Shown in pieces: positions 54,084 to 61,863 of a stretch of DNA of 64,000 bases. This DNA is from Roseburia faecis. GTDB lineage: Bacteria; Bacillota; Clostridia; Lachnospirales; Lachnospiraceae. Below the pieces are notes generated by a model. That model had not been told where the DNA came from. It saw nothing but the letters and a program-made list of their open reading frames with translations, and ran no database searches. Location of the stretch: assembly GCF_001406815.1 (NCBI RefSeq), contig NZ_CVRR01000019.1:310001-374000 (forward strand), in the 5' to 3' direction. Position 1 is the first letter of the stretch. Each line of letters begins with the position of its first letter. A program made the translations under genes and the position numbers.

Positions 54084-54134
54084 TGCAAAAAGGGTGGCGA
54101 CCTTGAACGCTCTACCAACCACTACCTTACCGCC

Positions 54135-57100
54135 TTACGATTTCTTTCTACGGCGTTTGAAATAAAGCATACCGCCAAGCCCTACGCAGGAAAGACCAAG
54201 CATGGCAAGGTAAGCATAGATATTGGTATTGTCGCCTGTTTTTGGGCTGTCACTTGTCTTAACCGTAGATGGTGTATCCGGCGTGTCAGTATCCTTTGGT
54301 GTGTCTGGGACTTCCGGCACTTCCTTGATTGTCACAGTCTGTCCATCGTCTGTGATGTCCTTATGTTCTGTCACTTTCTTTGGTTCGTCTGGATTGGTCA
54401 TATCGTATAATTCCTCAAATGTAACAAGGCTCTTTCCACCAAGAGAAGAACCATCAAAGGTAAATGCAATCTCAACCGTCATTTTTTCATTGTCGGCTGT
54501 AAACTCATAACCATTGGATACTTTCTTTCCATCAATCAGAAGTTCTGCATTTTCCTCTTTTAACATCTGCCAGCCGGAAAGTTTGTATTTTGTTCCAACT
54601 TCCAGCCCATCTAATGTGACTTTATCCACAATCGTTACATCTTTTCCGGCTTCGATTTCTTTCTTGCCGTTCTTGTCCGTAGCGGTCGTATGGATTTTGA
54701 TGATACGTTCTGTGATAAGAACAGTCTGTCCATCATCGTTGATGTCTTTATGTTCGGCAACCTTGACAGGCTCTTTCGGATTGCTTATATCATACAATTC
54801 CTCAAAAGTAACAAGGTTCTGACCGTCAAGAGCTGAACCGTCAAAACTGTAAGTAATCTCAACCGTCATTTTTTCACTGTCAGCAGTGAAAGTATAATTA
54901 CTGTCTACACGTTTCCCGTCAATCAGAAGTTCCGCATTTTCTTCCTTTACCATCTGCCAGCCGGAAAGTTTATATTTTCTGCCTGTTTCCAATCCATCAA
55001 GTGTGACTTCGTCCACGATCTTGATGTCTTTTCCGGCAACAATCATCTTTTCGCCTGTTTTCTTGTCGGTAGCTGTGGTATGGATTGTGATTTCTTTTTC
55101 GTATTCATCGGTAAGCGTACCTAAATCAATGGTCACTTTATTTCTGGATACGACTATTTCAAAAGCTGGAATCAGCTTAAATCCGGCGTTGGAATCACAC
55201 TTTAATTCCTCAATCACATAAGTATCATAAAGTAATGCACCTTTGCTGTCGTCTGGTTCAGATGTACCAAACCATACACCGTCCTCACTGGATTTTCCGG
55301 CATTGGTATTGACCTTGTGGGAAGCCCAGCTTGAAGCAGTGGAGAACTGACCGTTTTTGTCAGTAACTACAATATGGGATTCTCCCGTTGTCTTGCTTGT
55401 GATTCTGAATGGAACACCTGCAAGGCGTTTGTGTGTACCTGCACCGATTTTTACACCCTCAATATCGCCACGCTTAATCTGGTTGTAGACAGAGTGAGAT
55501 TTGTCAGTCAAGTCCACGATTTTTCCATCTTCCGTGATAGAAAAGTCGATTGCTTTTGCACCGTCTGCCAAGTAGCCCTCTGGTGCTTTACTTTCTTCTA
55601 ATCTGTAATTTCCGTAAGGAAGCAAGTCAGCAGAAGTAGAAGCAATTCCATCAATGCCTGTCTGAATCTTCTTGACAGTTTCATTCTTGTTGTATAATTT
55701 TCCCTCTACCAGTACAGGACTGTCATTTAAGGAAATGATATTAAATTCTGTGTACTGTAAGGTCGCACTTCCCTGTGCTTTGGTATCCTTTGTTTCAAGG
55801 TCACGTTTCTGGATTTTTACACCGCCACGGATAACCTTGTCAGATACAGAATACTGGTTACTTCCAGAAAGTACGGCAAGTTCGCCATCTTCGGAAATCT
55901 GTGTAAGGTACGTCCCCTTAATCTGTTCAGAACTTCCGTCAGCCTGCATATATGCACCATCTAATAAGTAGCCGTTTGGTGCTTTTGTTTCTGTGACAGT
56001 GAGTGTACCAAGTGGCAGTACATTCTTACCGTCCTGTGTATAGAAGCTGTCGCCGGATACTTTGTAGCTGTCGGCAAGTCTGGATACATAATGGATAGTT
56101 CCGTCACGGTCTTTTTCTGCAACGGTTTTAGTTGTCCATGTACGGGTAGCCTTTGCAGGAAGATTGTCTGCATTGTAGTAACCGTCATAATAGCTCCATG
56201 TGAACTCTGCACTCTCTAAAGATGCATTTCCCTGTGGAGTGGATTTTCCTGTTTCCATGTCGATTTTGAATAAATCAATCAAAGTTTCTGTGACCTTTGG
56301 AGTGTCAGCAACAGTTAATGTCGCTGTTTTTCCAACTTCCACATTTAAGGCATGGACAGTAGAATCCAGCTTGTAACCCTTTGGAGCAGAAAGTTCTTTG
56401 ATGTAAACTGTTCCGGCTTTTACCTCAACTTCTCTGGTATCGCCATTTCCATCGGCAGTAAGTGTGGCAAGCTGGCTGTTACAGCCCTTATCAGAATAGA
56501 CACCAAATGTCGCACCCTCAAAGGAATAGTTGGCGTTTCCATCTGTGACCGTGGGATTGGAAGAAGTCTTTTTAACCTTTGCATTTCCCACATTTAACTT
56601 CGCCCAGAACTGTCCAATGTCCTGTCCTTCGCCAGTGTAGATATAACCACCACATTCATAGCGTCCTTTGTTTTCTTTCACAAATGCTTTCGCACCAGTG
56701 TACACTTCATTTTGTATTGTCTGTGAGATTTCATTATAAGAAGCTCTGACGTTGTCACACTGCCAGCCAAGCTGTTCGCTCAATCTCTGCCAGACAACAC
56801 ACTGTTCCAGCAAGTATCCCTGTTTGTAATTCAAGTTGGTATGAGAAGCGGTATATTGCTTGACGTACTCTAAGGAAAGAGCAACGTCCGCAATCTGATC
56901 GCTACTCATACGGGTGCTTGCGTCAGAACGTATTTTATATCCATTCTTGAAATTGGTGTTGATGTCCACACAATAGGCAGTTTCGCCCTCAACTTTCATG
57001 TGTCCCTCATTGAATGTAGATTTGATAGAACCATCATTCATAACGTGTTCAATGTAGCCGACACGTTCTGCTGATTCTGTCCAGTATTGATTGCCGGAAG

Positions 57101-57185
57101 CATGAACCGCCGTCACTGGTAATGCTGTGAGAATGGTTGCAAAAGCAAGCGTTCCTGTCAGCAATCGCTTTACTAGCTTATTCAT
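54135..57185 (-). CDS. LPxTG-type surface protein with thioester and VaFE repeats
   Basis: 1016 residues. Signal peptide (1-29, TAVHASG); N-terminal thioester-type domain (AYCVDINTNF with Cys 72, and LEQCVVWQRLSEQL with the partner Gln); several Cna-B/SpaA-type beta domains with LYNKNE, APEGYL and APNGYLL motifs; two VaFE repeats near the C-terminus; sorting signal SPKTG at about 980, a hydrophobic helix and KRRRKKS tail. It could form covalent isopeptide and thioester bonds and mediate cell-cell or host contact that aids conjugation. No sortase gene is present in this window. Confidence 0.93.
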   Translation of the reverse strand: MNKLVKRLLTGTLAFATILTALPVTAVHASGNQYWTESAERVGYIEHVMNDGSIKSTFNEGHMKVEGETAYCVDINTNFKNGYKIRSDASTRMSSDQIADVALSLEYVKQYTASHTNLNYKQGYLLEQCVVWQRLSEQLGWQCDNVRASYNEISQTIQNEVYTGAKAFVKENKGRYECGGYIYTGEGQDIGQFWAKLNVGNAKVKKTSSNPTVTDGNANYSFEGATFGVYSDKGCNSQLATLTADGNGDTREVEVKAGTVYIKELSAPKGYKLDSTVHALNVEVGKTATLTVADTPKVTETLIDLFKIDMETGKSTPQGNASLESAEFTWSYYDGYYNADNLPAKATRTWTTKTVAEKDRDGTIHYVSRLADSYKVSGDSFYTQDGKNVLPLGTLTVTETKAPNGYLLDGAYMQADGSSEQIKGTYLTQISEDGELAVLSGSNQYSVSDKVIRGGVKIQKRDLETKDTKAQGSATLQYTEFNIISLNDSPVLVEGKLYNKNETVKKIQTGIDGIASTSADLLPYGNYRLEESKAPEGYLADGAKAIDFSITEDGKIVDLTDKSHSVYNQIKRGDIEGVKIGAGTHKRLAGVPFRITSKTTGESHIVVTDKNGQFSTASSWASHKVNTNAGKSSEDGVWFGTSEPDDSKGALLYDTYVIEELKCDSNAGFKLIPAFEIVVSRNKVTIDLGTLTDEYEKEITIHTTATDKKTGEKMIVAGKDIKIVDEVTLDGLETGRKYKLSGWQMVKEENAELLIDGKRVDSNYTFTADSEKMTVEITYSFDGSALDGQNLVTFEELYDISNPKEPVKVAEHKDINDDGQTVLITERIIKIHTTATDKNGKKEIEAGKDVTIVDKVTLDGLEVGTKYKLSGWQMLKEENAELLIDGKKVSNGYEFTADNEKMTVEIAFTFDGSSLGGKSLVTFEELYDMTNPDEPKKVTEHKDITDDGQTVTIKEVPEVPDTPKDTDTPDTPSTVKTSDSPKTGDNTNIYAYLAMLGLSCVGLGGMLYFKRRRKKS
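54320..55100 (-). repeat. Two tandem VaFE-repeat coding units
   Basis: Two units of about 130 codons (about 54320-54711 and 54712-55100), each with HTTATDK, VTLDGLE, YKLSGWQM, KEENAELLIDGK and LVTFEELYD. DNA identity is visibly high, so unit number may change by recombination. Confidence 0.85.
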
Positions 57186-57213
57186 ATTTTCTCTTTCTCC
57201 TTTCGATTTTGGG

Positions 57214-57244
57214 TAAAAAAATAGACGCTCATTTCTGAACGCCT
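57214..57244 (-). terminator. Terminator after the right-end cargo gene
   Basis: Stem AGGCGTTC with GAGCGTCT (two wobble pairs), 6-nt loop, then T residues on the minus strand, 6 bp past the cargo stop. Confidence 0.7.
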
Positions 57245-57249
57245 AAAAA

Positions 57250-58125
57250 TTATAAAATTGTTACATCATCAATATTCTTAAAGATTTCATCTTGTAACAA
57301 AGATAATGTTTCAAAAATTGCAGTATATTTGTTTTGATAATTTATGCCTTTTATAAATTCAACTAAAGGACTAGTAAATTTCCTAAAATTTTCAAATTCA
57401 TAATCAAGGACATCTAAGCCTAGTTCTTGTTCTGGGGATAATCCAAATTCTTCTCGTTGTCTACCATATTCTTTTATTTGCAACCATACCTCATAATAGA
57501 AATCCTCAGAACCATAAGTCATGTCTGTAGAAAATGTATTTGAATAATCACCTCTTACAAAATCAACATCATATACCTGTCCAAACCATATTATACCTTT
57601 TTGGGTTAATATTCCTTCTTTTATCTCTTGAGGAAAAGTTGTTCTAATAGCTATTTCACAATCAGTACAATTATTATTTTTATATACTGAAAATTCCTTT
57701 ATCATAGCATAATATTGTTTGCGAAAGATATTTAAAATAGATCGTACATCATCATTTACTGCTGTCTCATAAATTTCTATACTTTCGTTTAATAAAGTTA
57801 ATATGTTTCTTGTCCTTTCATAAAAGTAAATTCTTTTATCAGCTTGAAGATATTTCAGTAATTCCTGAAGTTCCTGCTCACAACTATTTTCACCTTGAAA
57901 GGTAACATAACAATTTTCTTTTTTTGTTAATTCAACTATTTTTTTCTGCAAATTTGAAATTGCAATAGAACATGGTATCCAATATTCATCTCTTGCCTTA
58001 GTTTGTGCATTTACTTTTAATTCACTTTTTTTACTCGAAACAGTAACAAAATATGTAATATAAGCTCCTAATAATGTTGAAATTAAAGGCAATATTTTAT
58101 CCAAAAATTGAAATAAATTATCCAT
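57250..58125 (-). CDS. Unknown membrane-anchored cargo protein at the right end
   Basis: 291 residues, AT-rich. One N-terminal membrane helix (about 10-30) is followed by a cytosolic, mostly helical domain with SSKKSELKVNAQTKARDEYW and a Cys pair in NNNCTDCEIA. I recognise no family. ATG at 58125 has a GAGGA site. It has its own promoter and terminator, so it behaves as an independent cassette just inside the right junction. One-helix anchor plus cytosolic domain is a layout seen among defence or exclusion proteins, but no motif supports a choice. Confidence 0.7.
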   Translation of the reverse strand: MDNLFQFLDKILPLISTLLGAYITYFVTVSSKKSELKVNAQTKARDEYWIPCSIAISNLQKKIVELTKKENCYVTFQGENSCEQELQELLKYLQADKRIYFYERTRNILTLLNESIEIYETAVNDDVRSILNIFRKQYYAMIKEFSVYKNNNCTDCEIAIRTTFPQEIKEGILTQKGIIWFGQVYDVDFVRGDYSNTFSTDMTYGSEDFYYEVWLQIKEYGRQREEFGLSPEQELGLDVLDYEFENFRKFTSPLVEFIKGINYQNKYTAIFETLSLLQDEIFKNIDDVTIL

Positions 58126-58200
58126 CTACTAAATCCTCATTTGTTATTTTTTTATAGTATAAATCACTTCCTCCCTTTTTTAAAGTTTATTCTATTAAAA

Positions 58201-58230
58201 ATACTAGAACTATGTAGGATAGCTTGTTTT
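58201..58230 (-). promoter_or_regulatory. Promoter-like site of the cargo gene, matching the recombinase promoter
   Basis: Minus strand AAAACA, 18-bp spacer, TAGTAT. The ACAAGCTATCCTACA segment (58213-58227) differs by one base from ACAAACTATCCTACA in the recombinase promoter (35759-35773) and lies at the same spacing to -35 and -10. Confidence 0.55.
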
Positions 58231-58276
58231 ATCTTCATATTATATTGTGTAATGTTGTTCTTACGAAGTCGCCCCA

Positions 58277-58278
58277 GA
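58277..58278. other. Right junction of the element (GA core)
   Basis: Second copy of the GA dinucleotide. The element end TCGCCCCA before it and the other end GGGTGCGA after the left GA would form an imperfect palindrome around GA in the circle (6 of 8 pairs), as expected for a serine recombinase attP. Confidence 0.8.
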
Positions 58279-58486
58279 ACAAAAAGCAAGAAAAACGTAT
58301 GACAATATACTGCGTCTGGCAAAAGATCAGGAAGTTGCTGATCCGATCCGCTTTTTGCGCGAGCGTGAAATTGTGCATTTCCAGCGTTTTGGCGAGGCTC
58401 TTCGCCTGCTGCAGGAAGAACTGGACAGCAAAAACTACTATGCTTTCAATCCCAATTTTGACTGTATGCAAAACACTACACGATAG
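58279..58486 (+). pseudogene. cotJC: cotJC, 3' part, displaced by the element
   Basis: Encodes the C-terminal 68 residues of CotJC after the split Glu codon: QKARKTYDNILRLAKDQEV, then DPIRFLREREIVHFQRFGEA and the tail NYYAFNPNFDCM. It contains the second metal-ligand helix (ERE...H). There is no start codon or ribosome site in front, so it is silent unless the element is excised, when a 204-residue CotJC would be encoded. Confidence 0.93.
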
Positions 58487-58492
58487 GACAAA

Positions 58493-58526
58493 AGATAGCC
58501 GCCCCTTTCACACTGGGCGGCTATCT
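58493..58526. terminator. Terminator between cotJC and the downstream operon
   Basis: Perfect 12-bp stem (AGATAGCCGCCC with GGGCGGCTATCT), 10-nt loop. T residues follow on the minus strand and an A run lies on the other side; it likely serves both converging units. Confidence 0.85.
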
Positions 58527-58557
58527 CAAAAAAAAACGCAATAAATCACTATTATTT

Positions 58558-59766
58558 TTACTTAAATACCGGATTCATCGCCTCAATCTTGCGGATGATC
58601 TGCTCCAGCTGATAAGCATTGTTTCCGAGCTTGCTCATATTTTTGAGAGCCTCACCCTTCATCTCATGGATACTTCCCACACTGTACTCCATACGTGCCC
58701 GCAGTTTCTGCCGCCTTGTCAGCAGTTCATGCTTCAGCTCTACCATCTCCCGGCTGTCGACCAGCGCATTTGCATGTGTCAGCCATACACGGGTATCATA
58801 CATCCGCAGCCGTGTCAGATACTGCAGAAGATTCTGCGTATAATAATCCAGATCATCACTGGTTTTACGGAATGTTTCCTTTTCCCGCGCTTCCTCCTGA
58901 TACTGTCCATATAAAAATTCCAGTTCTTTCGCATTGCGGACATGATATTTTTCACAGATGAAATCCACCGCGTTTTTCGTATTGACATAGCGGATCTTTA
59001 CCCGGTTCTCCAAAGTAATCGCCTGATTGCGGTTGACATCCGCCTGACGGATCTCTCTTGTAGAATCCTGATAACGGATCAAAATAAACGCGCCCGCTCC
59101 CACAGCTGCAAATCCCATAATGGTGAAAACCAGCTGCAGATCCCTGTTCAGATACCAGGAAAGTATTCCCACAAAAGCAAACAACGTAATAAACACAGCT
59201 AACAGATAGCATGCTGCGGTACGGGTTACTTTCTGTACCTTTGCGGAATCTGACCGCTGCATGGACCATTCCAGTTTTTTTCCTTCCAGATATGCCATAT
59301 TTCTCTTGATCGCATCCAGATCTGCCTCATTGGCTTTCAGCCGGCGGATCACTCCCGGAAGATTCTCTTCTTCCTCCTGCATCTGCGCAAACTGCGTATC
59401 TGTCAGCCGGCGTTTGGTTTTCAGAAAATCGGTTCTTTGCTTTTCCAGCTTTGCGACCTGTGTGGCGCACTCAAGAATCGGTTTACGCTCTGCGTCCGTC
59501 AGGTCTTCGAGAATCTGAATATCTGTCAGATAATTTGTCACCAGCTGATATTCCGATTTACTGTCTTCAATATCCTTAGACGCCTGAATCATCTGCTTAC
59601 ACAAATCCACTACATATTTCTTTGCCTGCGCCGCGTCCGACAGATTCAATTCTTTTACAATGTTCTTTGTCTCAAGCTTTGCATACTCGCTCTGATCATA
59701 TTGTGAGAAACTTCCTGTCTCACTTTCTTTATTCTTTTTTCTATGAAATAAATTTGAAAAAATCAT
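58558..59766 (-). CDS. Coiled-coil membrane protein, unknown function
   Basis: 402 residues. A charged N-terminal half with coiled-coil character (about 30-180), two membrane helices (about 188-208 and 215-236, YLLAVFITLFAFVGILSWYL), then a further helical domain. No known family recognised. Last gene of a tightly packed four-gene set with the Hsp70-fold and DUF5717-like genes. Confidence 0.75.
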   Translation of the reverse strand: MIFSNLFHRKKNKESETGSFSQYDQSEYAKLETKNIVKELNLSDAAQAKKYVVDLCKQMIQASKDIEDSKSEYQLVTNYLTDIQILEDLTDAERKPILECATQVAKLEKQRTDFLKTKRRLTDTQFAQMQEEEENLPGVIRRLKANEADLDAIKRNMAYLEGKKLEWSMQRSDSAKVQKVTRTAACYLLAVFITLFAFVGILSWYLNRDLQLVFTIMGFAAVGAGAFILIRYQDSTREIRQADVNRNQAITLENRVKIRYVNTKNAVDFICEKYHVRNAKELEFLYGQYQEEAREKETFRKTSDDLDYYTQNLLQYLTRLRMYDTRVWLTHANALVDSREMVELKHELLTRRQKLRARMEYSVGSIHEMKGEALKNMSKLGNNAYQLEQIIRKIEAMNPVFK

Positions 59767-59769
59767 ATG

Positions 59770-60609
59770 TTATACCTTGCAGCTCCTTCGATACTCTTTC
59801 TTCCACTGAACAATCACATCCATTACTTCTTTCCTTGCCTTCACCTTTTGGGCACCCCCGGTCCGCTGCGCCAATTCTTCCAGATGGGATTCAAACTGTT
59901 CGAGTTTTTCGCTCTTACATGCGATGGAAATTTCATTTCTGATTTCCTGCTGATTTCTCTCCTCCACCTGATATCTTTTTGCAATTTCCGCAAACGCTTC
60001 CTCATCATGCCGGCAGCGGCAGCACATCAGGCACTCCCGGAGAGATTCCTTTTGTTTATTCAATGCATATGCCTTCTCAAAGCAGCGCCCCGCCTCTTCA
60101 AACAAAAAGAGACGTGCATACGCCGTTCCGAGGTTATGCCAGATATTTCCCCGCAGAACCTCACTAGTTTCTTTCGTATCTGCTTCATCCAGCAGATGTT
60201 TATACCGGTAAATAGCTGCCAGATATTTTTCCTTCTCCATCAGCTGGTCTGCCCGGATCTTGTCACATTCAAAATCCGACTTCTGTTCCATCTGCCGGAC
60301 CGCAAAAACGATCTCCTGCATTTCTTTCATGGTACAGTATGCCGTATCCTGCAATATGGCAAAAACAAAATCGGACAATTTTCCTTCCGTGCGGATATTC
60401 TCCCTGAGTTTTTGTGCGAGTTCGACACGATGCATCTGTTTTTCCACCCATGTACATAAACTCTCGCACATGAAGGAATGATCCAGAAGATACACATTTC
60501 CGGAAATATAATAGCTTAGTTCTTCCATGGAATATATGTTTATCCCGGTTTCCTCTATATAATAGGGCAGAGCCGCAATTGTTTCATGACAAAGTAATAA
60601 TTCACCCAT
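59770..60609 (-). CDS. Helical repeat protein (TPR-like), unknown function
   Basis: 279 residues. An N-terminal domain is followed by helix pairs with TPR-like residues: YRYKHLLDEADTKE, NIWHNLGTAYARLFLFEEAG and RCFEKAYALNKQKESLRECL. It probably is a protein-protein adapter. It starts 4 bp after the Hsp70-fold gene and ends 3 bp before the membrane protein gene. Confidence 0.75.
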   Translation of the reverse strand: MGELLLCHETIAALPYYIEETGINIYSMEELSYYISGNVYLLDHSFMCESLCTWVEKQMHRVELAQKLRENIRTEGKLSDFVFAILQDTAYCTMKEMQEIVFAVRQMEQKSDFECDKIRADQLMEKEKYLAAIYRYKHLLDEADTKETSEVLRGNIWHNLGTAYARLFLFEEAGRCFEKAYALNKQKESLRECLMCCRCRHDEEAFAEIAKRYQVEERNQQEIRNEISIACKSEKLEQFESHLEELAQRTGGAQKVKARKEVMDVIVQWKKEYRRSCKV

Positions 60610-60613
60610 ACGT

Positions 60614-61858
60614 TTATCCCATCATTATGATACTTTTCCATGCCCGGCCGGTAGCCGGGAAAAATTCACCAAATCCCAGATCCCGGATTTCCACTTCAAT
60701 CTTATCATTTGCCACCGGACTGGCCGTAATCCGGAGTCTTGTCGTGCGGTCCGGACGAACCGGAAGATCCTCAAGTTCCACCGTCTGTATCTGGGGAGTA
60801 CTGCTGCTTGGAAGCTGCTTTAAAAATTCCACCTGCGGCGTGCCGCTTAGGATCACCTCACATGTATTTTTTATCTCAAACCAGTTTTTCCCGGCACTGA
60901 CAAGATTTAAAACCTTCTTTTTTTCTTTTTCCACGACACTTAAACTCAGATTAAATTTCATCTCGTTTTCGCCCATGTAAATGAATGGCCAGTTTTCTCC
61001 CATTTCACGGATGCGGGCCATATAGCACGCCCCTTTGGAAAAAAGATTCTGTCCCAGAAACGCGCGCCGTCCCCGGCAGAGAACTGCCAGTGACTGTTTC
61101 ATCCATTCTCCGTCAAACCCGTCCCCGACCAGATAAACCGAAGATACCGAACGGTTTGCAAAACAGTTAGTCAGAAGCCTTGCAAACGCCTCATCTTTCT
61201 CCTCTCCCAGTTCCTGTGCCCCGGTTGCGTGAATTGTGATCATCTGCGGCTTCGTATGCATATCCCTCGAAAGGTCATAGGAACTGACGGCATTCTTCCC
61301 GCAGGAAAACAAAAACACATCGTGCATCCACAAAGATTTCTCCTGGTTCATGGCAAACGCATAGAAACTCTCCTTGTCATCAATCACCGCAAATGTTTCC
61401 TGCGACAATCCTAAAAGTTCTGCCACATGCCGGAAAATGCCGATCAACTCTTTCGTCAGATGATCCACCGTCAGGACAATTCCGGTCACATGCGAAGTAT
61501 TTCCCAGTTTCTGCGGCAGTTCAATCACTTTTTTAATAAACAGTGCCAGCAGATCTACTGCATCATAACTCTCTTTTGCAATGGTAATCACTTCCGATGC
61601 AGCGGCACGGCGAAGAAGGGAATCCACACAAATCACCTCACTGGTTTTTGCCATCCTTCCGGCATCTTCCCCATAATACCACATGCCGACATTTTTGCGT
61701 CGGGCAAGCAGCGTGGGAATCCGGTAATTTTCACTGCCGGCAATCGTGCTGACCGTCTCCGGTTCTTCCATATTCGGTTGCATATAACTTACCATGGCAT
61801 ACGAGTCGTTCAGTTCGATGCCAAGATAACAGGTATTGGCTTCCATCTCTTCTCCCAT
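60614..61858 (-). CDS. Degenerate Hsp70/actin-fold protein (DUF5716-like)
   Basis: 414 residues. The order of elements follows an Hsp70 nucleotide-binding domain: phosphate-1-like YLGIELNDSYAMVSYMQPN, ENYRIPTLLARRK, VLTVDHLTKELIGIFRHVAE, then FAVIDDKESFYAFAM in place of the NEPTAAALAYG segment, and SVYLVGDGFDGEWMKQSL. The phosphate-2 loop normally reading DLGGGTFD is replaced by FSCGKNAVSS, so ATP binding may be lost. A beta-rich C-terminal part resembles a substrate-binding domain. I believe it belongs to a family called DUF5716, found mainly in Lachnospiraceae; function unknown. Confidence 0.75.
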   Translation of the reverse strand: MGEEMEANTCYLGIELNDSYAMVSYMQPNMEEPETVSTIAGSENYRIPTLLARRKNVGMWYYGEDAGRMAKTSEVICVDSLLRRAAASEVITIAKESYDAVDLLALFIKKVIELPQKLGNTSHVTGIVLTVDHLTKELIGIFRHVAELLGLSQETFAVIDDKESFYAFAMNQEKSLWMHDVFLFSCGKNAVSSYDLSRDMHTKPQMITIHATGAQELGEEKDEAFARLLTNCFANRSVSSVYLVGDGFDGEWMKQSLAVLCRGRRAFLGQNLFSKGACYMARIREMGENWPFIYMGENEMKFNLSLSVVEKEKKKVLNLVSAGKNWFEIKNTCEVILSGTPQVEFLKQLPSSSTPQIQTVELEDLPVRPDRTTRLRITASPVANDKIEVEIRDLGFGEFFPATGRAWKSIIMMG

Positions 61859-61863
61859 CCTGC

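Larger units (their letters stand above)
34043..58278 (-). mobile_element. Tn916-family integrative and conjugative element with a large serine recombinase, inserted in cotJC
   Basis: 24,236 bp bounded by GA dinucleotides. Read from right to left the order is surface protein, orf23, orf22, orf21 (TcpA), oriT, orf20 (MobT), DUF3789, orf19, ArdA-like genes, orf17, orf16, orf15, orf14, orf13, cargo, orf6-like KTR gene, orf9 (opposite strand), orf7-like sigma, orf8-like, recombinase. This is the Tn916/Tn5397 layout. The tetracycline gene position holds a two-component system and a lipoprotein. Integration and excision would use the TndX-like recombinase at 34127-35695. All conjugation genes appear intact, so the element may be transferable. 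Confidence 0.93.

Noticed and set aside
58224-58544. Plus-strand ORF of 106 residues at the right junction
   Set aside because: It begins inside the element in a different frame; the real coding content here is the cotJC 3' fragment.
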